64,000 bases of DNA from Penicillium oxalicum (taxonomy: Eukaryota; Ascomycota; Eurotiomycetes; Eurotiales; Aspergillaceae), in the NCBI RefSeq assembly GCF_001723175.1, contig NC_064654.1:806001-870000 (forward strand). Direction: 5' to 3'. The notes beneath the pieces are model-generated. The model did no database searches, was not told the origin of the DNA, and saw only the letters and a list, made by a program, of their open reading frames with translations. Positions 11,357-22,519 of the stretch are shown in pieces. The position numbers and the translations under genes were made by a program. Position 1 is the first letter of the stretch. The number at the start of each line of letters is the position of its first letter.

Positions 11357-11892
11357 AGTCTCAAGTCCCCAAATTGATGTCCCCACGGCACAGGGCTAAC
11401 AGACATCATCCCAGATCTGAGAATTTAGCCAAGTTTGCTCTTCAGCACCACCCGCATTCGGCTGTCGTGGCGGACATTCTCCATCTCCCTCACCGGGATG
11501 CATCTTTTGACTTTGCTGTCTGCATCGCCGTGGTCCATCACATGTCCACCCCTGCGCGACGGGTGCAAGCCATCGCGGAGATTCTGCGAACCATCAAGCG
11601 CGGATCAGACAAGTCACCCGGTGGACAGATCCTGATCTACGCGTGGGCACTGGAGCAAAAGAACAGTCGTCGCGGGTGGGATAAGGGCGACTCGCAAGAT
11701 TTGATGGTTCCATGGGTGCGCCGAGCCAAGCCTGGCTCGGGGGAGGAGGACGAGACGTTTCACCGGTACTATCATCTATATGAGAGTGGCGAGTTGGAAC
11801 GTGACATTGAGCAAGCGGGGGGAGTCGTGGTGGAATCGGGGTATGAAAAGGATAATTGGTGGGCGATTGCGACGCCTCGGCCCGTTTCATGA
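10286..11892 (+). CDS. trm9: tRNA (carboxymethyluridine-34) methyltransferase Trm9
   Basis: Three exons, 10286-10420, 10786-10910 and 11415-11892, give 245 residues. The conserved start (VHEVYQKIAGHFSATRYK, then PWPIVERFL) leads to the SAM-binding motif GLDVGCGNGKNLQVN and ASDRS, then VADILHLPHRDASFDFAVC, IAVVHHMSTPARRVQA, LIYAWALEQKNSRRGW and the end ERDIEQAGGVVVESGYEKDNWW. All match the Trm9 family. The enzyme methylates the wobble uridine carboxymethyl group (mcm5U/mcm5s2U), together with Trm112. The two exon junctions fall inside blocks that are contiguous in yeast Trm9, so no exon is missing. The introns are long for this genome (365 and 504 bases) and carry GA and CT microsatellites. 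Confidence 0.93.
10545..10613. repeat. (GA)n microsatellite in trm9 intron 1
   Basis: Nearly perfect AG/GA dinucleotide repeat of roughly 30 units with one GGG interruption near the 3' end. Wholly inside the first trm9 intron. Confidence 0.9.
10992..11024. repeat. (CT)n microsatellite in trm9 intron 2
   Basis: CT repeat with one CC interruption. It lies about 290 bases before a GA repeat in the same intron and could pair with it in the RNA. Confidence 0.85.
11309..11355. repeat. (GA)n microsatellite in trm9 intron 2
   Basis: Perfect GA repeat of about 23 units, about 60 bases before the 3' splice site of intron 2. Complementary to the CT repeat at 10992-11024. Confidence 0.9.
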
Positions 11893-12057
11893 TATCAATG
11901 ATAATGGTGACGATGACGGGAAATGGAATTCGTTGCAAATTGAGGACCAGCCTCGTGGAGAGGATGCGCAAAACTTCTCGGTTGACGGTTTTTGCGTGGA
12001 ACAGGAAAAAGGTTGAGATCGTGAGTCGGAGGGGTCGAGTCGGAGGCAAAGGAATCC

Positions 12058-12088
<31 letters not shown>

Positions 12089-12447
12089 AAAATACGCTGG
12101 GGGTGTTTGCACCAAAGTCCAAGCAAAAGGAGTCAACAGGGGAGCCTCCGAATCTTCTATACGTTTCGTCTCCAACCTTTCACCCAATAAACGCGCACTT
12201 GTTCGCTGACCCCCGGGGCGGGGAGAGAGAGAGAGACTGAACCGAGCTCTGCGAAACCCTGCACACACCCAAGAAGCTGCGTCGGCAAATCCAGTTGTCG
12301 ACCCTTCCAACAAAGACCCGCGAAACCCCCGAGATAAGAGGCGAATCTTTCGCAGCAAGTTATATCCATGGGAGAAAAATGACAAAGGTCTGCCAAGTTC
12401 AGCGCTCCTGGACCTCCCCCCAAAGAAATCTCCCCGAAATGGGATGC
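11893..12447. other. Convergent interval between trm9 and the Myb gene
   Basis: About 550 bases between the two 3' ends. Contains a run of 26 G at 12061-12086 and a short GA repeat near 12222-12237. Open frames here are short and proline- or glycine-rich because of the G run; I do not regard them as genes. Confidence 0.6.
12061..12086. repeat. Poly-G tract, 26 bases
   Basis: Uninterrupted G26 in the 3' flank of trm9. Confidence 0.9.
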
Positions 12448-13522
12448 CTAGGGCAGGGTGCGCGGCGGCATGCCCATATGGGGACCCATCAAGCCCGGAG
12501 GACCAGAAGGGACCGCGTGCGGAGGTGGCACGATACCCATGTCGGACGGTCGAGCAAGGCCGTAAAACTCTCGGGGCGGGGGCGGGGCAGGAGGTGCATA
12601 AGCGGGCACACCCGCCGCCAGTTCGTCTAGCGATGGTAATTGGGTTGGCAGACCGGGCAGATGACCCGGGATGGCGCGTGAAGTGGAACTCTTTCGTGGT
12701 CGGGCGAGCGATGTGCTGGCTCGGCGAGTTCGCGTGGTGGGTGGATCAATCGCCGCACTGGAGAGGGAGAAGGGCACCACGCCGGCGCGGCGAGCCATCT
12801 CCTGTTCTCCCAACTGCCAGTGCATGGCTTCGGCAGCCCTCCATGGAATGGCCATTTCTTCGGCGACTTTGGACCACATTTCGGCTTTGAACCTGCTCGA
12901 TGCGGTCAGCTTTTTGGTTATATGGAAGAGGGGATGGGGGGGGGGGGGTTGAAGAAGAAGAAGAAGAAGAAGAAGAAGAAGAAGAAGAAGAAGGGTTTGT
13001 GACCGGGGGTGGACTCCATGCCCGCTGTCGGTGTGATCTGGTCTGCGCCTGTGCTTACCGTTCATATAGTCGAGCCAATTTATTTTTCTTATCTTCATCC
13101 CATTCACTGCGGCGTTCGAGGTAGTTCTGATAATGGAGCCGACAGCTGATCGCGCTGCGACCTGGCAATCGCTTGCTGATATCCTCCCATTTCATTCCAC
13201 TGCCCCGCAGCTCAATGATCAAGGCATCTTCCTCGGGCGACCATTTGGACTGTTTCTTCGCGGGGGACTCGGCGGTATGGGCGGGCTGCAGTCGCTTGGC
13301 CGGCAAACCGGGACCCGTTTTGATCAGCGATGGGCCCACGGCGGGAGGACCGGTGGTCAAGACCGGAGCTGCGGGGAGGGGTGGAGGAACCGAGAAGCCC
13401 GTGCGAGAGGAATAATAAGATGTGGGATTCCTCGGGGCGTCATCCTCATCTTGAGGCTTGAGGAGCAGTGAGATATCCACTTTGGCGGGCGGCAAGATGG
13501 GCCGATTTTGTAACGCAATCAT
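12448..13522 (-). CDS. Myb/SANT-domain DNA-binding protein
   Basis: Two exons on the minus strand, 13522-13059 and 12892-12448, give 302 residues. After a proline-rich start (MIALQNRPILPPAK) come two Myb/SANT-like repeats: SKWSPEEDALIIELRGSGMK with WEDISKRLPGRSAISCRLHY, then RSEWDEDKKNKLARLYERFK with EMWSKVAEEMAIPWRAAEAM. The spaced tryptophans and the GRS helix indicate sequence-specific DNA binding in the nucleus. The C-terminal half is low in complexity and proline-rich. The start is the first ATG before the conserved part; the same frame is open to 13819, but that stretch is S/P/L-rich leader-like sequence. The 166-base intron has a (CTT)n pyrimidine tract before its acceptor. It is not FlbD, which has its Myb domain at the N-terminus. 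Upstream lies a 16.6 kb region without genes. Confidence 0.85.
12951..12993. repeat. (GAA)n microsatellite in the Myb-gene intron
   Basis: About 14 GAA units preceded by a G10 run. On the coding strand it reads (CTT)n and lies between donor and acceptor of the only intron. Confidence 0.85.
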
Positions 13523-14699
13523 ATGCGCGATGGAGAAGTGGCGGGCCGATACGGGATCAAAAGTCAAATGGGGAGGGGAGGGGGCAAGAACCTTCTCCGG
13601 CAAATGAGAAGGTCTCGCCAGGAGAGAGAGAGAGAGAAGAGGAGAGGAAGTGGAAGGGGGAAGGAGGAAGCGGAGAGAGCGAGAGAGTGGGTTGTTGAGG
13701 GTAGACGGATGGAGGGAGGGATGTGGATGATTGGTGGGGTGGGAGGGGAGATGTAGATATGATGGACGAGAAAGAAGGTTGATCGTCCGTTGATAGTCCG
13801 TTCGGGCTCGTGATCTCAACGGCTATGCTGGATGACGACAGTCGACGATCCGTAATCAAACGATCCGCTACCAGCTGGACCAAGAACGAGGTCGATGATG
13901 GTCAACCGTGACCGTGGAGAGCAAGAGAAACACGTAGAGGAGCTGCGTGTCAGCTCTCGACCAACCCAGTGATTTTCTCGAAAAATCTGGGATTGGAAGA
14001 AGTATAGAATTCCCTTTTGCCAGGCGATCACCCCCGCAGCTTCGTCAGACCAGCCCAAGTCCAATGGGGGCAAAGGGGAAGGGGAAAAAAGGAGAAGATC
14101 GGGAAAGAGTTTAATCCAGGGAGATCACGACAAGACACGCCTCGAGGGAAGCGATGATCTCGTGGAACGAATAGTGAGATCAGCGTCGAGCGTGAGGAGC
14201 TCACAGAAAGGCAAAGCGTGGGACCAGGAACGGCGATCCGTGGGAAGGAGCGTTAATGACCAGGACACTCCACGAGGCAAGAAAGTACCACGCGAGCGGA
14301 GGTGCCGAAAGGGCGAGCAATCCAAAGACGAGGAAGAGACGGAGAAGGGAAGAAGATACCAATGCCCGACAAAGAGAGGAGCAAGGGGAGAGAGAAAGAA
14401 AAGGGACAAGACAGAACAAGCAGAAGAAGAAGGAGAAGAGGAAGAAAGGAGGAGGAGAGAAGACAAGAAACCACGATGGTGGAGAGAAGGACACGCCACG
14501 AGAAAGACGGACAACGTGACAAAGACGGTGGATGGTACACTGGCGTTGCAGAAAGGTGGGCGAGAAGATAGTAGATGAACGCAGGGCTCGAAAGTGTTCC
14601 AGTAGAAACAAGAGGTTCGCTTTGGTCGAAAGTCTAGAAGAACGGTAGAGCGTCGAAAAGCCAAACGGTCCAGCCAGGATACTAGATGAGAGTGGATTT

Positions 14700-14718
14700 G
14701 GGGGGGGGGGGGGGGGGG
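14700..14718. repeat. Poly-G tract, 19 bases
   Basis: Uninterrupted G19 in the upstream region of the Myb gene. Confidence 0.85.
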
Positions 14719-17700
14719 AGACATTCAATACTAGAGAGTGGACACTAGACCGAAGAGGAAGACGAGGAAGACGAAGAGGAATGATGAAAATGGAAAATGG
14801 AAAATGGAAAAATCCCAAGTTTCGGATGGTCATCACGACTACCGTAATCCAAAGGTGTCCCTCCCCCCATTTTTTTTTTTAAAAAAAAAAACAATGATTA
14901 AAATGTGTTCGGACGGGAAATCCAGGAACGGTCCAGAACCCTCGACGATGAAACCCAAACCGATCGACGTTGACAAGCAAAGTGGGAACCACCTTTCCCC
15001 CCCCCCCTCTCTCTCGGGCCCATCCCAAGTTCCGGGAGTCGAGTGACAAAAGGGAGTCAAAGTGGCGGCCATGGCAAACCAAACAGATGACAGACCCACG
15101 ATGGAGTCGACTGGAGACCATCAAAGGCCTAGGACCCTCTGGAGGCACACATCCTGCAGCCAATCCCCATCCTGGCTCGGTCCCGATGCAGGAATAAGCT
15201 CGCGCGGATGTGCCAAAACGTTACGTCTCGGTATCAGATTGAGAGCATCGAACGAAGCAGGTCCTGGATCCCATGTCGAATTGGTGAACTCCTTCATGAC
15301 AACCGTATGGCTATCCAGTCACCGAATCATCTAGCAAGGCATCAACTCCATCGGATCGTGATGGTACAAGGCGAGTCGGTGGGAGACGAAACTCCACCCG
15401 ACGAAGAATGACTGCCTCCTGGATGGGGGATGAAGAGAGAAAGGGAGAGAGGGAAGCTACACAAGAACACGGGAGAGCTCAAGACTGCAGGTTGAGGTGG
15501 TCCATCCTCCAACAAAGCAAGATCAGGAACCGTCGGCCAGATTAGAATGGCAAGCCAGTCTCGCACGGAGAGTTGGTACCCAAAAGGATGGCCAGATGCC
15601 CTCTGGTCGCCAGAGAGCCACCAAGCGTTCCCGTTGGGAGGAAATGCAGAATCGGCCGGTTTCAGGTCGTGAGGGCCTCTTTCTCGATCTGGGGATGCAC
15701 CGGAGGACCATCCAAGGGCGAGAAGGGACTGATGGACTGGGAGACGGGAGATTTGACCATGTCAATGTGAAGGGGCATGTCCACTGGCCTTGGTCTGATG
15801 GTCGGCCACCAAGGCGGTTTGCAGGAGAATCCCAACACCGAACAGGTCGTCCGGTACCTGTGTGGTCACTGTGGTGAATTGGGGTCCCGGACAATGCCGT
15901 CTCCAGAGTCCAGAGCACGGTCTCATTGCAATCCGCTGACGATCAAAGCTTCGAGAAACCAGGGGAGCTGGGCGGCGGAGAGGGTCTAGAAGGAGGCGCC
16001 ATGATCCTCCGTGACGATGGAGATTACGGTGGAGATGAGGGACATGGGGACAATCAAACACGTTTGAGCGGTTCCCGGCTAAGGGTTTGGGTTGTGAGGA
16101 TTCGGATGTGGACCATTGAACCGTTAGAAGAGTACGGGTACGGTACGACCTACGTATGAGTAGTACAGATGTCTCTATGTCGACAAAAATGAGGACAGTA
16201 TGACTACGGTAGATTGGTAGAGTAGTCGCCCGAGCCTTGCGGTGGAACATGGGCACGAAGCTGTGCCTGATGAAGGACCAAAGAGACTGCCGCTCGAGCC
16301 TGGGGAAAAGAAAATCCATGGGAGTTTTTGGGCTCTTCTTTGTGTGGTCAGTTGATTTTTTTTTTTTGTTTGTCTTTCTTTTCTCTCTCTCTCTCTCTCT
16401 ACTTTTCTTTGTGGACTGACACTCACGGACTCACTGATTGGCGAGAAGAATCATGATGAGGAGGAAATTGGAAATTGTAGATTCCTCATTGGGAAAACCG
16501 TTATGGGAAAAGCGGGATCCTCATGGATGGCGCTGAATATCCTCGGCCTGCGACTGCGTGTCAATCGGGTCCACTGTGGTTCTCAAGTGGAGAGCCAGTA
16601 TCCTTGACCGCGTGTTCCCTTGAAAAGAAAAAAAAAAGGCAACCCAAATGCTGTCTGGGAGCCTCGAACCCACCATCACCACTCCAGTCCATGCACGACT
16701 GGTGGTACTTTCTACGAACATGTGCCTCTTTGGCCTAGTGGCCCAGTGCCTTCACTTGGTACCCAAGTACCTCTGGGATCCAGTCTGTACCCGTACTGTA
16801 GGAACTTTTGGAAGTACCCAGGCGGTACTCCTACCGATGAGTCCTGTCTCGGGCACCTTCAAATCCCCTCAACTCTGACCTCTAGACTCGACACATCATT
16901 CTCCATTCTCCCCTTCTCGCCATGTACCCTCTTACGTGGTGAGGCAAGCAGAATCCGGGCCTCTGCCCCTCTCCTCTCTCTCCCCAGCTCCACCCCCAAA
17001 ATATTATGTATCATACCCGTCCATCATCCTGTCATCAGATGAAACTGGAAAAGGATTACCGCCAAACAATCCAGCGGCGCCAGTCTCCACTCCGGCATTG
17101 CCCTAAACGCATTGGAATATCTCCGAACCAATCCGCATCTCCCGTGTAAATTAAAGGTGCCGGGTGCTGAGCCTGGGAGGCGGTCAAAGTTTGGGTCTGC
17201 TCATTTGCCTCTGGACCCACCCCTTTGACGAGGTTTCCACTCGACCGCCCAAACCCCCCAAAAAGGACGAAAAGGAAAAAAGGAAAAAAAAAAAACAGAA
17301 AAGAAAAGGGCCACACACACCCAACGCCTCCTCCTCCTTCTTCTTTCCCTTTTCGCTCATTCACGGCCGACAGGACCGTTCGGTCACCTTTCCTCTCGAA
17401 TGATGACTAAAGAGGCCCTCCCATCGTACTATTGGAGCAACCGACCCGACAAGCACCCGTTCACCATCATCCGGCAGAGTGGCTTGGCTGGGCGGTGGCT
17501 TTGGTCCAAATCACCATCGTCACCATCGTCACCATCCTTCACGATCATGAGATTTGCCATGGAGGGGAAGGGTGAGAAAGCAGAGTTCCACGAGTCAAAA
17601 TACTGTCCACTTTCCACAATATTCCAGTCATACCATAACCTCCAAGACGGTCGCGGGGGAGGCAATTCTCCGCTCCCCCGGTCTCCAGAAACATACTCTC

Positions 17701-18017
17701 TGATTGCGAATCCGACCGTGGCGGCCACTACATGAAATGAGGTTGTCCCCTTCAATCTCCACCGTTTTCCGCCTCCACCGAGCACGACAGAATCTGTAGG
17801 ATGTAGCGAGAGCATCGACAACAAACTACCTAACAAATTATAGACTGTATCACCCATAGCAATGCACGCCTGGTTATGCGTTCATTCCCATCCCCCCCAA
17901 AACACCACTTACATCTGAGGGGGGAGAAAAGTGCCTGGGGTTCCAACGCGGCCGGTGGGGTCCGAGTCTGTCTGTCTGAAGAACGGCTCCGAGAGACCAC
18001 CGATCAGGATAGAATAG

Positions 18018-18051
<34 letters not shown>

Positions 18052-20673
18052 TGCAGCCGCCCGGCTACATCGATTCATAGGGTAGTTGGAGTATCACTTT
18101 AATCCTGTTCTCCTGCAGAGAGTAGTGCCGCAATTTACTTTTTTTTTTCCGAGACTCTCGGCCGTCGCATCACTGCGATAGGATCACCAATCCGCTCCGA
18201 GAGATCAATCCTTGCCGGGTGCAGCTGAGACCGTTCGATGGGCACTACTGCAAGAACTAAGATCAATCGGTGGGAGATCTGTCAAATGAGATGCAGCGGG
18301 GGGAAGGGCCCGAGGCTTGTGGGAGGGGGGAGATGGTATGCAACATTGCATCCTGGAGGACTCTTCGGCGGTGCTGACTATACACTATACCGGATGTCCC
18401 ATGTACAGAGGTATTCATGGAGAATGAGAAGCATCGACGAGGTATACCCGTCTATTTCCCATTCACAAGTCCCAGTCATGAAACCAAATCGATCCTGACA
18501 ACTCCATGTGTGCGGGAGTACAGTACTAGTGTCCGTACTTACGTAGCCACCTCCGACTCACACTGAATCTTACTAAATCTTAATAATCGAACCTTTTTTT
18601 GCTTTTTTCTTATATTTTCCATTTCTTTTATTTTTTTTAATTCACAGCTCAGGGTAGATGATCAACCGTCACCATCCTGGTCCGGGTTCATCTCGGCATC
18701 ATTCCACTTTTGATGATTCCCATCGGAGCTCTAGTCCATCTCGAGTCTGTCTGTACGGGGGGGGCAGAGAGCCAAGCCGGATGGCAAGTGATGGAGGATT
18801 CGAATACGTCAACCTTTGTTTTCTTTCTGCTACAGTGGTGAGCATGAAGAATCCGAGTATATCACTAAGAGCATCAAGGTACTCATACACTGAATCTGAT
18901 CAATGTTTCCGGTCAGTCAGAGTAAACATGTCCCGGACCCTCAGCCGACGAACATGCTTGATTCGATTCTGCCCCTCCTGGTCTTTCAACTGCCCGAGCC
19001 GGGACCCCGCATCACCCTGTCTTGGACTATCAGCGTTGGCAGACACGATCAATTGTAGAATCCTGACCGAACCACTTCTTCAGCTCCCCACGACTCCTCT
19101 TCAAGGGTCCCAAAAGAAAAAGTCCCGTCCAGCACGGACCAAGTCACCAAAAACGGTGAACGGGCGGGTTGCTCCGGTCCAAACGCCCCTTCCATTCACC
19201 TGTTCAGCCGTTGCCACTAACACCAAACAGGCGAACTGCCCCGTGGAGCTGGTCCCTTGGAGAGCAGGAGAACAACCAGTCTATCACTAACTACACTCGA
19301 TGATGACTGCTCTATGCTCAACCGAGTCTCACTCGAGGAACAGTGTCCTGGATACATTTGATGGAGTGATGGTGATGACGCAGTGTCTCTTCTTCTCTCT
19401 TCCCGAGGGACTGTAGAAATGATCTGGCCGAGTGATCTTTCTCGCACGAAAAAAAAATAATTAAAAATTCAAAGGTTCTTTCTAATCGGTCATATGATAG
19501 ACTCGATAGAGTACACTAGTTCAAAAGATCAACACTCAATCATACAAAGAGCCAACTGATTTCGCTTCAGCTGTCAGAGTTGACCCGCGTTCAAAGGACA
19601 CCCGAGATGACCCCGGCTTTTTGTCTTTCCAGCCCACGAGCGCATCTCCCCCACTCCAGGACGCATCAGTTCGCATCAGCAGAGTTTCACCATGGTGTCA
19701 TGACTTTGCAATCAGATCCATTCACTCGGCCGAGTCAGGGCATCTAGGTCGCCCGGAGGGGGAACTCGGAGGAGCCTCATGAAGAGGAAAATCAGTTAAA
19801 TTGCAGTACCGGACTTGCAGTGTTGGAGTGTTTGAAGATCGAAGGAACTGCTGTCGGATATACAGGAAGAGATCTACATATGTATGGTTTAAATTGATGA
19901 GCGGAGAATTACATCGAGGGAATTCATGTGTGATTGAGACTGACGACTACTGCTGCTACTACTACTCTGTCTCTTGTACGCACATCGTAAGCTTGATTGA
20001 ATTCCGACTTTTCATGACCGAGTACCGAGAAAACTGTAGAGCTGTGTGGTACATGCTCATTTACATTACTTGCATACTGTATGTGTACGTAGGTCATGGC
20101 CATTGTTACATCTAGCTACCCTCTTTCCAGCCCAAAGAAGTATTCCGGGCACTTGAAAGAGTCAAAAAAAAAGACAAAATTAACAAGCAAACAATTCAGC
20201 ACTCCTCCGACAGTGGCGGAAGCTCATGTTTCAGCTGACCTTTCCTCTTCGAGAATAGATACTTTTCCACCCTGGTACGGTCTCTTTTAGTCTTCCCCCC
20301 CCCCCATCTGCATCTGCAGGTCTTCCCAAGTCCCGACCAGTTTGCAGCCTCACGATCCCCCTCCCCCAAGCGAGCCAGTCGGCGATTTTTTCTTGCTCCT
20401 CCTCCTCTCTTTTCTGTGCCCCCCTCCTTGGTGCCGCACGAGACGGTCTAAGCTCAGGCGGAGCGGCAAACGCCTCGTATTTCTGGTTCTGGTTCCCCTC
20501 GCCAAGCGGTAGCTCTCCTCATCCCTCGTGGGCTTGCGCTAAAAGAGGAGTGTAGTATTTGCGGTTTCAAGGATACTCGACCATCGTAATTGATATCAAA
20601 CTACTAGGGAGGAGAGTCTAATCTTTCAATTTCCACCTCTCTTGGACAATTCAAGAAACTTCCCATAGAATTC

Positions 20674-20714
20674 TCTTCTTCTTCTTCTTCTTCTTCTTCT
20701 TCCTCCTCCTCCTT
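20674..20714. repeat. (TTC)n/(TCC)n microsatellite
   Basis: Trinucleotide run, mostly TTC changing to TCC, within the gene desert. Confidence 0.8.
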
Positions 20715-21652
20715 CTCATCTAGAATCTCCCTCCTCATACACCCACAACTCACAATCCAACCGTCAGTCCAAATTCAAAACGCTGCGCAACTTCCATGCG
20801 GTAGCCTTCCAGAAAGGGTCCTTGGTGTTTTCTCATCCCCCCCTTCTCCCCAGCTCGAAATTGTGAGACCGGCTTTGAGATGCCGGAAATGGGAGACGTA
20901 GTGATACAAATCTCGGGTGATGACCGAGAGTACAATGCACTGCTACTGCTACAAACCCCCTCCCCTTCCCAACCATCGAGTTTCCAACCCTCGTCCTTTT
21001 TTTCAACTGTGCATGTCTACCCTTTTTTGTTTTTGTTTTTGCTTTTTCCCTCCCCGAGCGCACGCACCAGCTTTGACGCGGACGTGTGAACGCCCGGGGA
21101 GATCCCTGCCACGGCGCCAGAGAATCGGACCTGTCTATTGCCATCGATCCTCATTTCTGCACAAAGATACTCGAGATCAGATGGATATTTTACCCCTTGG
21201 TAGATCGTTGTAGGTCTTTGTCAAGGGGGAAGAGAAAGAAAAAAAGGAAAAATAAAAGGAAATCAGACCAGATCACACCCTGACCTCTTTTTTTTTCAAC
21301 GCGTATCCACGAGTAGACGAGTCGACTCGCCAGTGACGGCGCAAGTTTGATATTCGTCTTTCTCTCTCTCTTTTTTATTTATTTATTTTTTTTTTCAAAA
21401 AAAGCTTTCCATTCTCGCGTACGATACAAGTCACACGAGCGAGCATAAGAGTGCTACAATACCACAGTACTATAAAGAGAACTGGCACTCTCCAAATTCC
21501 AATCACATCATGTACCTCGCAAGCTCCCACAAATTAAGAAATCTCGGTTCATCCCCGAGACTGGGCATTTTCGCATCTCAAATCTTACTCCATGCAAGTT
21601 TCACGCTCAAAAGTCCCCCATCTCGGAGGGACCCGATCGCAAAGATGGAAGA

Positions 21653-21671
21653 GGGGGGGGGGGGGGGGGGG
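21653..21671. repeat. Poly-G tract, 19 bases
   Basis: G19 in the gene desert, followed about 50 bases later by a second, shorter G run near 21722. Confidence 0.85.
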
Positions 21672-22502
21672 CATCAAACACCTCTCATTTCCACAGAGCA
21701 GGGCTGAACCTGAAACTTGACCGGGGGGGGGGAGCTGGCGAACATGTCAACGTCTGGACCCTTCTTTTTGTGTGTGTGTGTGGTTTGCCTTTCTCTTTCT
21801 TCGTCTTCATCTCCGCTCAATTCATTGTACTCAGTAATGCGTTGTCTCCCTCTTCACGATGGACTTGTAGATAAGACGCTGGGATTAGAATTTGGTCACT
21901 CGGGAAAAGAAAATAATATTCTTGTTGGAAGTCTTTGCCATGGGAAAATTGAAAGAGCAAGAGAGAGAGAATTCACTATCCAGACAGCAATCAGATGGAA
22001 AATGACAGCAAAAAAAATCGAATCTGAAAAAAGTACGCACCGACAGCAGTACTGCCCTTTTTACAACTCGTCCTGGACTTGTACAACTTGATCATTATTA
22101 GTAGACCGCTGCAAGTACAATGTACATGTACACCCAAAAAAACCACCAGAAAAAACAAAAAAGAGGGCAAATGTACCGAACCACACCCAGGACTTGACAG
22201 GGAACGACGGGGCGCCGCGTGTGCATGGTGGATGCAACGGGGTCCCATTACGACTGGATCTCTGGATCCAAAGATTCATATGGAGATTATCATGATTTCT
22301 ATTGAAAGAGGAAAACATCAGGTCCCGGGCAATTCTAACTTCTCCCGGGGGGGCAAATGGTTCCCGCTGAGGAGTGGAAAGGGTCTCTGGTGCAGGTGGA
22401 CCTTTACACATTCATCTCCCTTTGAGGAAAGCCCCCCCCCCAATTGCTCGGAGATTTGATCCTCATGGGAGGTTGGATATATGTATTCAGCACAGGGGGT
22501 GA

Positions 22503-22519
22503 ATGTACATATTGTACAT
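22503..22519. promoter_or_regulatory. Candidate palindromic site ATGTACA-N3-TGTACAT
   Basis: Perfect inverted repeat with a 3-base spacer. A TATAAATA box follows at 22557-22564 on the plus strand, at a spacing that would suit a regulated promoter. No known protein gene follows, so the target would be a noncoding or unrecognised transcript. This is inference from sequence only. Confidence 0.3.

Noticed and set aside
14125..14836. Several 90-210 codon frames of Ser/Leu/Pro or Arg/Glu composition
   Set aside because: They come from the CT/GA-rich composition of the Myb-gene leader region, open in many frames at once, without domain features.
16640..16745. tRNA-like B-box (GGTTCGAGGC on the minus strand) with a TGGCCTAGTGG A-box-like string nearby
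   Set aside because: The A-box-like string is on the opposite strand, and no 7-base acceptor stem or clean T-arm can be built.
18658..19290. 210-codon open frame, the longest in the desert
   Set aside because: Ser/Arg/Pro-rich with no recognisable domain, no clear leader and no supporting splice structure.
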